NCBI RefSeq assembly: GCF_050433225.1
Contig: NZ_JBNPXQ010000003.1
Span: forward strand, 248,001 to 312,000
Length of the DNA: 64,000 nucleotides
Direction of reading: 5' to 3'
Source of the DNA: Sphingomonas_D zeicaulis
GTDB taxonomy: Bacteria; Pseudomonadota; Alphaproteobacteria; Sphingomonadales; Sphingomonadaceae
The position numbers were made by a program, and so were the translations under genes. The notes below the pieces were generated by a model. It saw nothing but the letters and a program-made list of their open reading frames with translations. It was not told the DNA's origin and did no database searches. Position 1 is the first letter of the stretch, and each line of letters begins with the position of its first letter. Of the stretch, positions 8,092 to 17,077 are shown piece by piece.

Positions 8092-10461
8092 ATGAAACCC
8101 ATGCGCGCGCTCTGCGTGTCGACGGCAGCGCTCGCCTTCGCCATGGCCAGTCAGGGATGGGCACAGACCACGCTCGAACCGGCCCCGGCACAAGCGCAAC
8201 CCGAAGCACCGCCGGCCGAGGCGGCGACGCCCGGCTCTGGCCTGGAAGACATCATCGTCACCGCCGAGCGGCGCTCGGAAAACCTCCAGCGCACCCCGAT
8301 CGCAATCACTGCGATGACGTCGACCGCGCTGCAGACCTCCGGCATCAACGATCTGCGCGGTGTCGTGCAGGCGGCACCCAGCCTCTATTTCGCGCCCTAT
8401 CCGAGTTCGTCGACCACGCTGGTGCTGTTCATGCGCGGCCAGGGCATCGGCGATCCCAACATCATCACCAAGGATGGCGGCGTCGGCCTCTATGTCGACG
8501 GCATTTACCAATCCCGCCCCCAGGCCTCGACCTTCGACCTCGCCGATGTCGAGCGCGTCGAGGTGCTGCGCGGCCCGCAGGGCACACTCTATGGCCGCAA
8601 CACCACGGGCGGAGCGGTCAACATCATCAGCAAGAAACCGAGCGGCGAGTTCGGCGTGCATGGCCTGCTCTCGGTCGGCAACCTCGACTACAAGCGCGCG
8701 CTGGTGAACCTCGACCTGCCCGAATTCGCCGGGCTGAAGGTTAAGCTGACCGGCTTATTCTCCGACCGGGACGGCTGGGCGGGCAATGCCCGCGACACCG
8801 GCAACACCCCCGCGGCGAATGATTTCCAGTCCGACCGCAAATATGCCGTGCGCGGCGCGGTGCGGTGGGAACCGACCCCGGATTTCACGCTGGACTATGC
8901 CGGCGACTATAGCGATCAGCGCACGACGCCGGTCCGCTACGTCACCGAGAACCAGTTCGCACCCTTCCTCTTCCCCGGCTACAATCCGGACCCGGAAAAC
9001 AGCTATCGGCCGGTCTACCTGCCCTACAGCCATGTGAAGTCGGACGGGCAGACGCTGATCGCCGAGTGGCGCGCAAGCGACGCGCTGACCTTCCGCTCGC
9101 TCAGCGGATACCGCCACATTAAGGTCGACACCTATCAGGACTATGTCGAATCCTTCCTCGCGCCCTTCTGGGCCTATGACCGGATCTCGTCCAAGACCTA
9201 CACGCAGGAGTTCCAGGCGGTCGGGAATTTCGCCGACCAGTTCAAATATGTCGTCGGTCTCTATTATTTCCGCGAGACCGCGAACCATATCCTCGCGGCC
9301 GACATCGGCACGGGTACGCCCGGCCAATTGGTGATGGTCGATCGTGATACCAGCGCCAAGTCGATCTCCAAGGCGGTGTTCGGGCAGGTGACGTGGACGC
9401 CGCTGTTCGCCGACGGCAAGTTCGATATCACCGTGGGCGGCCGCTATACGAGCGACAAACGCACTGCGGATCGCGTCCGCACCTCCAACCTGTTCATCGG
9501 CGAAACCTCGCCGCTGGTGTTCCGCGGCTTCAATGGCGACGGCATCGTCGTGCCGCTGGGATCGGTGATCGGCGAGACGCGGGTGAAGAACAACAAGTTC
9601 AACCCCGCCATCACCGTCAGCTACCGCCCATCGCAGACGACCTCGCTCTATGCCAAGGTCGTCACCGGCTACAAGGCGGGTGGCTCCAACGAAGCCTCCC
9701 CCACCTTCACCCGCACCTTCGGCCCGGAATCGGTGACCAGCTATGAGGCGGGCTTCAAGTCCGACCTGTTCGACCGCCGCGTGCGCCTGAACGTCGCGGC
9801 GTTCCTCGCCAAATATAAGGATCTGCAGCTCGATATCTCGGCGGACGCGGCGGACGCCTCGCTCTCCGACACCTTCAATGTCGGCCGCGCGACGGTGAAG
9901 GGCTTCGAGACCGACATCACGATCATCCCGGTCGAGGGGCTGACCCTGCAGGCGAGCCACGCCTACACCACCTCGAAGATCCGCAATGTCGCGGCGCCGG
10001 CCGGATCGATCTTCGATCCCGCGATCAACCCGGCCTCACCGGTCGACGTGGGCGACGACATCACCGGCTATTTCGTGCTTCCTTTCACGCCCAAGCACAG
10101 CGTCCGCCTGGCCGGTGACTGGGTGATCGCATCGATCGGCGACGGCGAACTCGCCGCGCATGTCGACTATACCTGGAAGGACAAGGTGTTCACCACCGCC
10201 GGCGACGGCCCGAGCGTGCCGGTCGGCCGCGACGCGCCGATCAACCAGAGCTATGAACTGGTCGATGCGCGGCTGAGCTACACGATCGATCGCGGCGGCG
10301 GCCGCAACATCTCGATCGCGCTGTGGGGCAAGAACGTCTTCGACAAGCGCTATCCGGGCTTCGTGATCGGTTCCGGCTCGATCATCGCGGGCTATCAGAA
10401 CCAGGCGATCTCCTATGGCGATCCCGCGACCTACGGGATCGACGTCGGCTTCTCCTTCTGA
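8092..10461 (+). CDS. TonB-dependent outer-membrane receptor 2
   Basis: A 789-residue receptor with a signal peptide ending SQGWAQ, a Pro/Ala-rich stretch, the TonB box DIIVTA near residue 55, plug motif VERVEVLRGPQGTLYGRNTT and a C-terminus ending IDVGFSF (terminal Phe, as needed for BAM recognition). It resembles receptor 1 but the two are diverged, which suggests specialised rather than duplicate functions. A GAGGGAGAGGA ribosome site precedes ATG 8092. Its 3' end overlaps the convergent isomerase gene by 31 bp. It shares the upstream TGCGTA element with receptor 1, which implies co-regulation. Confidence 0.92.
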   Translation: MKPMRALCVSTAALAFAMASQGWAQTTLEPAPAQAQPEAPPAEAATPGSGLEDIIVTAERRSENLQRTPIAITAMTSTALQTSGINDLRGVVQAAPSLYFAPYPSSSTTLVLFMRGQGIGDPNIITKDGGVGLYVDGIYQSRPQASTFDLADVERVEVLRGPQGTLYGRNTTGGAVNIISKKPSGEFGVHGLLSVGNLDYKRALVNLDLPEFAGLKVKLTGLFSDRDGWAGNARDTGNTPAANDFQSDRKYAVRGAVRWEPTPDFTLDYAGDYSDQRTTPVRYVTENQFAPFLFPGYNPDPENSYRPVYLPYSHVKSDGQTLIAEWRASDALTFRSLSGYRHIKVDTYQDYVESFLAPFWAYDRISSKTYTQEFQAVGNFADQFKYVVGLYYFRETANHILAADIGTGTPGQLVMVDRDTSAKSISKAVFGQVTWTPLFADGKFDITVGGRYTSDKRTADRVRTSNLFIGETSPLVFRGFNGDGIVVPLGSVIGETRVKNNKFNPAITVSYRPSQTTSLYAKVVTGYKAGGSNEASPTFTRTFGPESVTSYEAGFKSDLFDRRVRLNVAAFLAKYKDLQLDISADAADASLSDTFNVGRATVKGFETDITIIPVEGLTLQASHAYTTSKIRNVAAPAGSIFDPAINPASPVDVGDDITGYFVLPFTPKHSVRLAGDWVIASIGDGELAAHVDYTWKDKVFTTAGDGPSVPVGRDAPINQSYELVDARLSYTIDRGGGRNISIALWGKNVFDKRYPGFVIGSGSIIAGYQNQAISYGDPATYGIDVGFSF

Positions 10462-11273
10462 AGCAGCCCAAGGCGGGCGAGCCGCGCCAGCATCGCGCGC
10501 TCGCCCGCCGCCCCCGGCGCCGCCGGTTCCAGTTCGAGTTCGGCGAGGCCGGCGAAGCCCGCTTCGCCGAGCGCCGCAAAGATCGCGTGCCAGTCCAGCG
10601 TGCCCGCGCCGGGTTCGACCCGGCCGGGCACGTCGGCGATCTGCACCATGGCGATGAGCGCACCCGCCGCCGCGATCGCCGCGACCGGATCCTCGCCGTG
10701 CAGCGCGACATGGCCGAGGTCGAGATCGATCCGCACGAACGGATGATCTGCGGCGCGCACGACGATGAGCGCATGGGACAGCCGCTCGATCAGCAGGCCC
10801 GGCGCGAAGGCGGGATGCGTCGGCTCGACGCACAAGGTGACGCCTGCGCGCCCGGCCCGATCCGCAGCGCGCGCGAGATTGCCGGCCATCGCCTGATATT
10901 GCACCGCCAAATCCATCGCCGGCAGCCGCCCGGTAACGCAGGTGACCGTCCGGCTGCCGCAGCGCGCCGCTGCCGCCAGCGTCGCATCCAGCGCATCGAG
11001 CGCGCTGCCATCGATCCACGCCGGCGAATCCCAGCGCAGCGGATCATGAACGAAGCCCCCCATTTCAAGGCCATGATCGGCGGCCGCCGCGCCGATCCGC
11101 GCCTGCACGTCGGGTGGGCGCAGCGCCAGATAATTGTCGGATACACCGGCAAAGCCGAGGTCCGCCAGCAGCGCGATCTGCTCGATCGGATCGGCCGAGC
11201 CGACGATGCCGCGCAGCAATGGCGCATCCGGCGCGCGGACGCCGAGATGCCCGGCGAGGCGCGGCGGGTTCAT
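10431..11273 (-). CDS. Sugar phosphate isomerase/epimerase-like TIM-barrel protein
   Basis: A 280-residue protein of the xylose-isomerase-like TIM-barrel superfamily (AP_endonuc_2). Visible metal-site motifs are CVEPTHPAF (Glu and His) near residue 148, IDLDLGHVALHGEDP near residue 185, and an ELELEP end. Members isomerise, epimerise or dehydrate sugar-like or cyclic polyol substrates. Its start overlaps the stop of the upstream hydrolase in ATGA fashion, so the two are coupled. The exact reaction is not predictable. Confidence 0.8.
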   Translation of the reverse strand: MNPPRLAGHLGVRAPDAPLLRGIVGSADPIEQIALLADLGFAGVSDNYLALRPPDVQARIGAAAADHGLEMGGFVHDPLRWDSPAWIDGSALDALDATLAAAARCGSRTVTCVTGRLPAMDLAVQYQAMAGNLARAADRAGRAGVTLCVEPTHPAFAPGLLIERLSHALIVVRAADHPFVRIDLDLGHVALHGEDPVAAIAAAGALIAMVQIADVPGRVEPGAGTLDWHAIFAALGEAGFAGLAELELEPAAPGAAGERAMLARLARLGLLQKEKPTSIP

Positions 11274-12322
11274 CGCAGACTGCCGAGGAAATCGAGCAGC
11301 GCCGCGTTGAACGCTTCAGGCTTTTCCTGCTGGACGAGATGGCCGGCGCCCTCGATCGTGACGATCCCGGCCAGCCCTGGCACCCGCCCGCGCATCCGCG
11401 CCTCCCAATCGGGGAAGAAGCCGAAGGATGGATCGGCGCTGCCATAGAGGAACAATGTCGGCACGATCACGTCATGGTCCGCCCAGGCGCGGCCGAGCGC
11501 CCAATTGGCGTCGGCGGTGCGATAGGAATTGAGCCCGCCGATCATCCGCCGCATCGGATCGGGATGGTCATAGCCGGCGACGAAGCGGGCGAACTCTGCC
11601 TCGCTGAGCCACGGCCATGGCAGCGGCGGCGCGGCGGGCAAGGCGTCGAGATAACCGGTCCCTTCGGACGGCAGGCTTTTCCACGCCCAGAGATCGCCCT
11701 CGGCGCTGAGCGCATGAAAGCTGCGGCGCAAATAATCGGCCAGCGCACCGCCCAGTTCGCGATCGGCAGGGCCGACCGTCTGGAAATAATGGAAATGGAC
11801 GAAATGCTCCGCCGCCATCACCGCATAGCGTTCGGTGGGGCGGCGATCGGGTGATGCCATCTCCGGTTCCGCCGGCGCATCGGCGGGCAGCCGTTCGGCG
11901 CTGCCCAGCAGCGCGCGGCCGGCAAGATCATAATCATAGGGGATGGTCGTGACGAGGCCGCGCACCCGTTCGGGCGCACGCACCGCGAGGTTCCAGGCAT
12001 ATTGCGCGCCGAAATCCTGGCCGACGATCACCGCCTGTGCGGCGCGATAATGATCGAGCAGCGCGATCAGATGGGCCTGCATCCGGTCCGCCGCATAGAG
12101 CGCAGGGTCGAGAGGCCGGTCGCTGCCGCCATAGCCGAGGCTGTCGATCGCCACCGCGCGCCAGCCCGCATCGGCAAGCGGCCGCATCTGGTGCCGCCAC
12201 GAATAGGCCAGCCCCGGAAAGCCATGGATCATCAGCACCAGCGGCCCCGCGCCGGCCTCCACCGCGCGCAGGCGCAAGCCGCCACCAACATCGATCATGC
12301 GCTCCGATATACCCGCATTCAT
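11270..12322 (-). CDS. Alpha/beta hydrolase with Asp nucleophile (epoxide hydrolase-like)
   Basis: A 350-residue alpha/beta hydrolase. HGFP at 33-36 forms the oxyanion region, and the nucleophile elbow reads GQDFG with Asp103, as in epoxide hydrolases and haloalkane dehalogenases rather than serine esterases. A C-terminal GAGHLVQQEKP supplies the catalytic His. The cap region contains FQTVGPADRE. A paralogue of similar layout lies at 15134-16099. It is coupled to the TIM-barrel gene downstream and divergent from the beta-oxidation fusion gene. Probable action is hydrolytic opening of an epoxide or similar electrophile, or C-C bond hydrolysis; the former is favoured by the Asp. Confidence 0.85.
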   Translation of the reverse strand: MNAGISERMIDVGGGLRLRAVEAGAGPLVLMIHGFPGLAYSWRHQMRPLADAGWRAVAIDSLGYGGSDRPLDPALYAADRMQAHLIALLDHYRAAQAVIVGQDFGAQYAWNLAVRAPERVRGLVTTIPYDYDLAGRALLGSAERLPADAPAEPEMASPDRRPTERYAVMAAEHFVHFHYFQTVGPADRELGGALADYLRRSFHALSAEGDLWAWKSLPSEGTGYLDALPAAPPLPWPWLSEAEFARFVAGYDHPDPMRRMIGGLNSYRTADANWALGRAWADHDVIVPTLFLYGSADPSFGFFPDWEARMRGRVPGLAGIVTIEGAGHLVQQEKPEAFNAALLDFLGSLR

Positions 12323-12431
12323 CTCGCATTTCTCATAATTTATGATTATCGATTCACGCTATACGCAGTGATGACGATAGACAATGACGCAGGACGTGAC
12401 GTACATGGCCTGCATGGGAGAGGCAGTGACG

Positions 12432-14450
12432 ATGGTCCGCGATGGTGACGTCGCGGTGATCCGGATCGATGAGCCGCCAGTCAATGCGGCCACCGATGCG
12501 GTCTGCGCAGGGCTTGCGGCGGCGCTCGACGCGATCGAGGCCGATGCGGCGATCCGCGCGGCGGTGATCCTGTGCGGCGGCAAGGGCTTCGTCGCCGGCG
12601 CCGATATCAAGGCGATGGATGCAGTATCCGATGCCCCGCCCCTCCCGGATCTGATCGACCGTATCGAAACCTTCGACAAGCCGGTCCTCGCCGCGATCCA
12701 TGGTCCGGCACTGGGCGGCGGACTCGAACTCGCGCTCGCCTGCCATGGCCGCATCGCCAGCGCCGATGCGCGCTTCGGCCTGCCCGAGGTGAGGCTGGGG
12801 CTGATCCCCGGCGGTGGCGGCACGCAGCGCCTGCCGCGTCTGGCCGGGATCGGCATCACCATCGATCTCGCGGTGGACGGGCGCGAGATCGACGCCGCGA
12901 CCGCGCTGTCAGTCGGGCTGATCGATGCGATTGCCGAGGCGCCATTGCGCGAAGCGGCCATCGACCATGCCAGCGCCTTGGCCGGCGAGCCCCCTCGCCG
13001 CACGCGCGACCTGGCCATGCCGGCGGATGGCCATGCGCTGGTGGAGGCCGCGGCGCCCAAGGTCGCGAAGAAGGCACGCGGCCGGCGCGCGCCGCTGCTC
13101 GCGCTCGATGCGATCCGCTTCGGGCTCGACCATCCTTTCGACGAAGCGCTGGCCAACGAGAAGGCCGTCTCGATCGCCGCGCTGCGATCCGACGAATCGC
13201 GCGCGCTGCGCCACCTGTTTCTCGCCGAACGCCGCGTGCGCCGCGATGCCGCGGATGCGCCGCCGCGACCGATTGCGACGGTGGGCGTCGTCGGGCTCGG
13301 CACGATGGGCCGCGGCATCGTTCAGGCGCTCGCGGCGGCGGGCGTGGAAACCATCGCGGTCGCGCGCAGCGATGCGTCATTGGCCAAGGCGCAAGCCGCC
13401 GTCGAGAAGGCGTGGGCCAAGCTCGGCGACACGCAAAGCGCCGCGCGGGTACGCTGGTCGAGCGATCTCACCGCGCTCTCCGACGCCGATCTGGTCATCG
13501 AGTCAATCGGCGAGGCGATGGCCGACAAGGTGGACCTGTTCGCGGCGCTCGGCAGCATCGCCAAGCCCGGCGCGATCCTCGCCAGCAACACATCCTACCT
13601 CGATGTCGATGCGCTAGCAGCCGCCTCGGGCCGCGCCGCCGACGTCGCCGGGCTGCACTTCTTCAACCCGGCCAATGTCATGCGGCTGGTGGAGGTCGTC
13701 GCCGGCGCCGCGACCGCGCCGGATGTCGTCGCGACCCTGATGGGGTTCGCGCGGCAGATCGGGAAGATCGCGATCCTCAGCGGCGTGTGCGACGGCTTCG
13801 TCGTCAACCGGCTGCTCGCTAAACGATCGCGCGAGGCCTATTTCCTGCTGGAAGAAGGCGCCAGCCCCTATGCCGTCGACCGCGTCATCACCGGCTTCGG
13901 CTTTCCGATGGGGCCGTTCGCATTGGGCGATCTGGCCGGCATCGACGTGCAGCGTGCCGCACGCATCGCCCGCGCCGATCGCCTGTCTCCACGCGAACAT
14001 CGCGCCGATTTCGTCGACCAGTTGTTCGCCGCCGGCCGCCTCGGCCGTCGCGCGGGCAAGGGCTGGTATGCCTATGGCGAGGACGGCAAGCCGGCGCCCG
14101 ATCCCGAGATCGACGCCCTCGTTTCCGCGCACGGCGCCCGCCACGGCGTCGCGCAGCGTGCGATCGGCGAGGAGGAGATCCGCGACCGGCTGATCCTTGC
14201 GATGGTCAACGAAGGCGCAAAGCTGATTGACGAGGGCATCGTCGCGGGGCCGGACGCGATCGACATCGCGCTTGTCCACGGCATCGGCTTTCCCGCGCAT
14301 CTCGGCGGCCCGATGTGGTGGGCAGACCGGCAGGGGCTGACCGGCGTCGCGACCACCGTCACCCGCTTCGCTGCCGAACAGGGCAATGAATATTGGCAAC
14401 CCGCAACCGGGCTGCTCGACCGCGCGACGCAGGATCGCGGCTTTTACTGA
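12432..14450 (+). CDS. Bifunctional enoyl-CoA hydratase / 3-hydroxyacyl-CoA dehydrogenase
   Basis: A 672-residue FadB/FadJ-type fusion. The crotonase domain has both catalytic Glu in GGGLELALAC (Glu99) and GLPEVRLGLIPGGGGTQRL (Glu119), with the oxyanion loop AGADIKAMD near 56-63. The NAD-binding domain starts with VGLGTMGRG near 286-294, followed by LHFFNPANVMRLVEVV and the C-terminal helical repeats (GPFALGDLAGID; HLGGPMWWAD). It performs two beta-oxidation steps. ATG 12432 is preferred because GGGAGAGG sits 9 bp upstream; an in-frame ATG 48 bp earlier lacks a ribosome site. It supports a CoA-thioester degradation route in this region. Confidence 0.93.
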   Translation: MVRDGDVAVIRIDEPPVNAATDAVCAGLAAALDAIEADAAIRAAVILCGGKGFVAGADIKAMDAVSDAPPLPDLIDRIETFDKPVLAAIHGPALGGGLELALACHGRIASADARFGLPEVRLGLIPGGGGTQRLPRLAGIGITIDLAVDGREIDAATALSVGLIDAIAEAPLREAAIDHASALAGEPPRRTRDLAMPADGHALVEAAAPKVAKKARGRRAPLLALDAIRFGLDHPFDEALANEKAVSIAALRSDESRALRHLFLAERRVRRDAADAPPRPIATVGVVGLGTMGRGIVQALAAAGVETIAVARSDASLAKAQAAVEKAWAKLGDTQSAARVRWSSDLTALSDADLVIESIGEAMADKVDLFAALGSIAKPGAILASNTSYLDVDALAAASGRAADVAGLHFFNPANVMRLVEVVAGAATAPDVVATLMGFARQIGKIAILSGVCDGFVVNRLLAKRSREAYFLLEEGASPYAVDRVITGFGFPMGPFALGDLAGIDVQRAARIARADRLSPREHRADFVDQLFAAGRLGRRAGKGWYAYGEDGKPAPDPEIDALVSAHGARHGVAQRAIGEEEIRDRLILAMVNEGAKLIDEGIVAGPDAIDIALVHGIGFPAHLGGPMWWADRQGLTGVATTVTRFAAEQGNEYWQPATGLLDRATQDRGFY

Positions 14451-14466
14451 CGAGAGGAGAGGACCC

Positions 14467-15021
14467 ATGCGTATCGACGTTCCGCCGGCCCAGGCGCACG
14501 ATCCCTATGGCTTCGCCACCGAGCATCTCGCGCCGGAGATCATGAAGGCGGGCGGCACATTCAGCCACGCCGTCTATCGCCATTCCAAATTGTCGCTGCG
14601 TGAGTTCGAGGGCGCCCGTGCGCGCACCGCCGAACTCAATGGCTGTGTGATCTGCCAGCAGTTCCGGGCCGCGCGCGATCTGGGCGGCATGTTCTCGGGC
14701 ACCGGCACCCGCGGCACCGTGGCGGACAATGGCCCCGCGCCCGACGAAGCCTATTATGCCGCCGTGCTCGACTGGCGCACCTCGCCGCTGTTCAGCGATC
14801 GTGAACGCCTCGCCATCGAATTCGCCGAGCGCTTCGGCACCGAACCAAAGGCACTGGCCGAGGACGAGGATTTCTGGGCGAAGGCGCGCGCTGCCTTTTC
14901 CGACGCCGAGATCGCAGATCTGGCCAATTCGGTCGCCTGCTGGGTCGGGCTCGGCCGCGTGGCGCATGTGCTCGGCTTCGACGAGGTGTGCCTGCCGTTT
15001 ACGGCTGAGGCGGCGGAGTAG
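14467..15021 (+). CDS. Carboxymuconolactone decarboxylase/AhpD-like protein
   Basis: A 184-residue helical protein of the CMD/AhpD family. It shows the redox pair CVIC (in ELNGCVICQQF, near residues 60-63) and the downstream SVACWVGLGRVAHVLG helix. In AhpD-type members the CxxC and a His give alkylhydroperoxidase activity; decarboxylase-type members lack them. ATG 14467 follows a GAGAGGAGAGGA ribosome site 16 bp after the previous stop, so it is co-transcribed with the beta-oxidation fusion protein. Confidence 0.8.
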   Translation: MRIDVPPAQAHDPYGFATEHLAPEIMKAGGTFSHAVYRHSKLSLREFEGARARTAELNGCVICQQFRAARDLGGMFSGTGTRGTVADNGPAPDEAYYAAVLDWRTSPLFSDRERLAIEFAERFGTEPKALAEDEDFWAKARAAFSDAEIADLANSVACWVGLGRVAHVLGFDEVCLPFTAEAAE

Positions 15022-15046
15022 ACCAACTCCGAGCCTGTCCCCTCGC

Positions 15047-15113
15047 CCCTCGACTGCGCTCGGGACGAACGGAGGATGTGAGCCTCTCCGTTCGTCCCGA
15101 GCGCAGTCGAGGG
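15047..15113. repeat. 28-bp perfect inverted repeat between convergent genes
   Basis: Arms at 15047-15074 and 15086-15113 are perfect reverse complements with an 11-nt loop. The arm begins CCCTCGACTGCGCTCGGGAC. It lies between two convergent genes, so it may serve as a bidirectional terminator. I recall similar intergenic palindromes as common in sphingomonad and related genomes, which would make it a dispersed REP-like element. Confidence 0.8.
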
Positions 15114-15133
15114 ACGGAGTCGCGTGGCGAAAC

Positions 15134-16099
15134 TCAAAGCTCGCCCACAAACTCCACCATCAGCCGGCTCACCTCCGCCGCCCGCTCCAACTGGATCAAA
15201 TGCCCCGCTTTGGGCAGCATCTCCACCCGGCGCACATCGCTGTAATGGCGGGGGATCGCGCCGATCGGATCCTCGCCGTGCCAGGCTTCCAGGTCGACGT
15301 CATTCTCGCTGCCGATGAAGAAGAAGGGCCGATCGCTCGGCCGGTCGCGCCACGCGGCGCGCTGCTGCCAGCGCAAGTCCATCGCGCGGTACCAGTTGAG
15401 CCCGCCGGTGAAGCCCGATCGGCTATAGTCCGACAGCGCCCATTCGAATTCCCATTCCTCCAGCCAAGCCCAGGGCAAGGGCGGCGCTTCCGGCAGCGCG
15501 TCGAGATAGGCCGTGCCCGGCGGATGCTTCCACACGTCGAGATAGTGATAATCGCCCGACAGCGCGTAGAGCACGCGCTGCAGGAAGGCGCGCGGAGCCG
15601 CGTTCAGCGCGGCATCCGCCGGGCCGACGGGCCGGAAATAATCGATGTGAACGAAATGCTCCTTCGCCCATTCCGCGGCCTCGGCGAGCGGCGCCTTGTC
15701 CGGCGTGTCGGGGTAGAAGGGATTTTCCAGCCCGATCGCCGCGCGCACGCGCTGAGGATGGAGATAGGCGAGGTCGTAGATCGCGAACACGCCGAAATCG
15801 AGGCCCGCGAACACCGCCTGGTCGATCCCGAGATGATCGAGCAGCCCCACGAGATCGCCGGTAATGTGCGGCACGTCGTAGAGCCGATGATCGGCGGGCG
15901 CCTCGGTCTGCCCCATGCCGCGCAGGTCGGGCGCGATCGCGCGCCAGCCGGCGGCGGCGAGTGCGGCCATCTGGTGCCGCCAACTCAGCCAGATGTGCGG
16001 AAAGCCATGTGCCAGCACGATTGCCGGCCCCTGCCCCTGCTCCACCCAATGCATCGCAATGCCATTGATGACGGCGCGGTGGTGCGTCCAATCGGCCAT
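15134..16099 (-). CDS. Alpha/beta hydrolase with Asp nucleophile (epoxide hydrolase-like) 2
   Basis: A 321-residue hydrolase. HGFPHIWLSWRHQM at 31-44 and the elbow GLDFG with Asp101 match the epoxide hydrolase/dehalogenase branch. Cap residues FRPVGPAD and the C-terminal KAGHLIQLERA (catalytic His) are aligned with the paralogue at 11270-12322. ATG 16099 gives MADWTHHRAVINGIAMHW, a standard N-terminus for the family. It follows the LysR gene by 4 bp and is likely its partner in an operon. The substrate is unknown. Confidence 0.85.
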   Translation of the reverse strand: MADWTHHRAVINGIAMHWVEQGQGPAIVLAHGFPHIWLSWRHQMAALAAAGWRAIAPDLRGMGQTEAPADHRLYDVPHITGDLVGLLDHLGIDQAVFAGLDFGVFAIYDLAYLHPQRVRAAIGLENPFYPDTPDKAPLAEAAEWAKEHFVHIDYFRPVGPADAALNAAPRAFLQRVLYALSGDYHYLDVWKHPPGTAYLDALPEAPPLPWAWLEEWEFEWALSDYSRSGFTGGLNWYRAMDLRWQQRAAWRDRPSDRPFFFIGSENDVDLEAWHGEDPIGAIPRHYSDVRRVEMLPKAGHLIQLERAAEVSRLMVEFVGEL

Positions 16100-16103
16100 A
16101 GGA

Positions 16104-16961
16104 TCATGCCTCTCCCTCCATGGCGCGCGCGACGATCTCCGCCGCCGCGTCGCGCAACGCCGCCACCGCCGGTTCGATCGCGAGATCGCTGCGGTGGACG
16201 ACCCAAAGATCGGCGCCGGCCGCGCCCGGCGCAGCCTCCGCCATCCGTTCCAGCATCGGATCGCGATCGCCGATCGCCGACCACAGCCACGCGCTGCCGA
16301 GCCCCGCGCGGACCGCCTCATGCATGGCACGCAGCCCATCGACCTCGACCTCCGCGCGCCCCTCGACCGCCTGGTTGAGGCGAGCCCAGGGCTGCGGATT
16401 GGCGAGCATCATCGCATGGCCCCACACGATCGCGCGCTGCGGATCGCTGCCGCGCCGACGATAGCGCGCCTGCGCGAACCCGGCGACCTTCGCGCCATCC
16501 AGATCGCGCGGCTTGGTCCGCGCGACGGCGAAGCCGATGTCGGCATGACGCTGGTTGACCGCAGCGATCGCATCGCGCGCGCCGACGAGTTCGATCGATA
16601 CCGCCGGGTGGCGATCAAGGAACCGCGTCATCGCCGGCAGCAGCCATCCCGCGATTCCGGCGGTGCCGGCGATGCGCACCGGGCCGGTCAGGCGTTCGCC
16701 CTCCGGCGCGAGATCGCGGTCGAGCCGCGCCATCGCCCGCTCCATTGCGGCGGCCGCGCGCAGCACGGCGCGGCCGGCTTCGGTCGGACGATAGCCGGTC
16801 GTCGTCTGTTCCCACAGCGAACGGCCGGTCGCGCGTTCGAGACGCGCGAAGCGGCGGCCCACGGTGGTCCGGTCCATGTCGAGCTTGCGCGCGGCGGTGC
16901 TGTAATCGCCCGCGCGTACCGCACTCTGGAACACACGGACATCGTCCCACTCGATCGCCAT
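16104..16961 (-). CDS. LysR-family transcriptional regulator
   Basis: A 285-residue regulator. The N-terminal winged helix reads FQSAVRAGDYSTAARKLDMDRTTVGRRFARLERATG, followed by a linker and a periplasmic-binding-like effector domain (GPVRIAGTAGIAGWLLP; DIGFAVART). ATG 16961 gives MAIEWDDVRVFQ, the usual distance to the HTH; an upstream ATG at 16970 is possible. It is divergent from the Rieske oxygenase gene, which is the typical LysR target arrangement, and 4 bp upstream of the hydrolase gene. Confidence 0.9.
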   Translation of the reverse strand: MAIEWDDVRVFQSAVRAGDYSTAARKLDMDRTTVGRRFARLERATGRSLWEQTTTGYRPTEAGRAVLRAAAAMERAMARLDRDLAPEGERLTGPVRIAGTAGIAGWLLPAMTRFLDRHPAVSIELVGARDAIAAVNQRHADIGFAVARTKPRDLDGAKVAGFAQARYRRRGSDPQRAIVWGHAMMLANPQPWARLNQAVEGRAEVEVDGLRAMHEAVRAGLGSAWLWSAIGDRDPMLERMAEAAPGAAGADLWVVHRSDLAIEPAVAALRDAAAEIVARAMEGEA

Positions 16962-17077
16962 GGCGTGCATTCTTGCACAGTCGGAGTGCGGCTTCCACCC
17001 CGCGCTTCCATGATATGATGCGCACAAACAAGGCGCCTGGCGCCGATACGAACAGCCTTTGATATGGAGAGCGAGAG

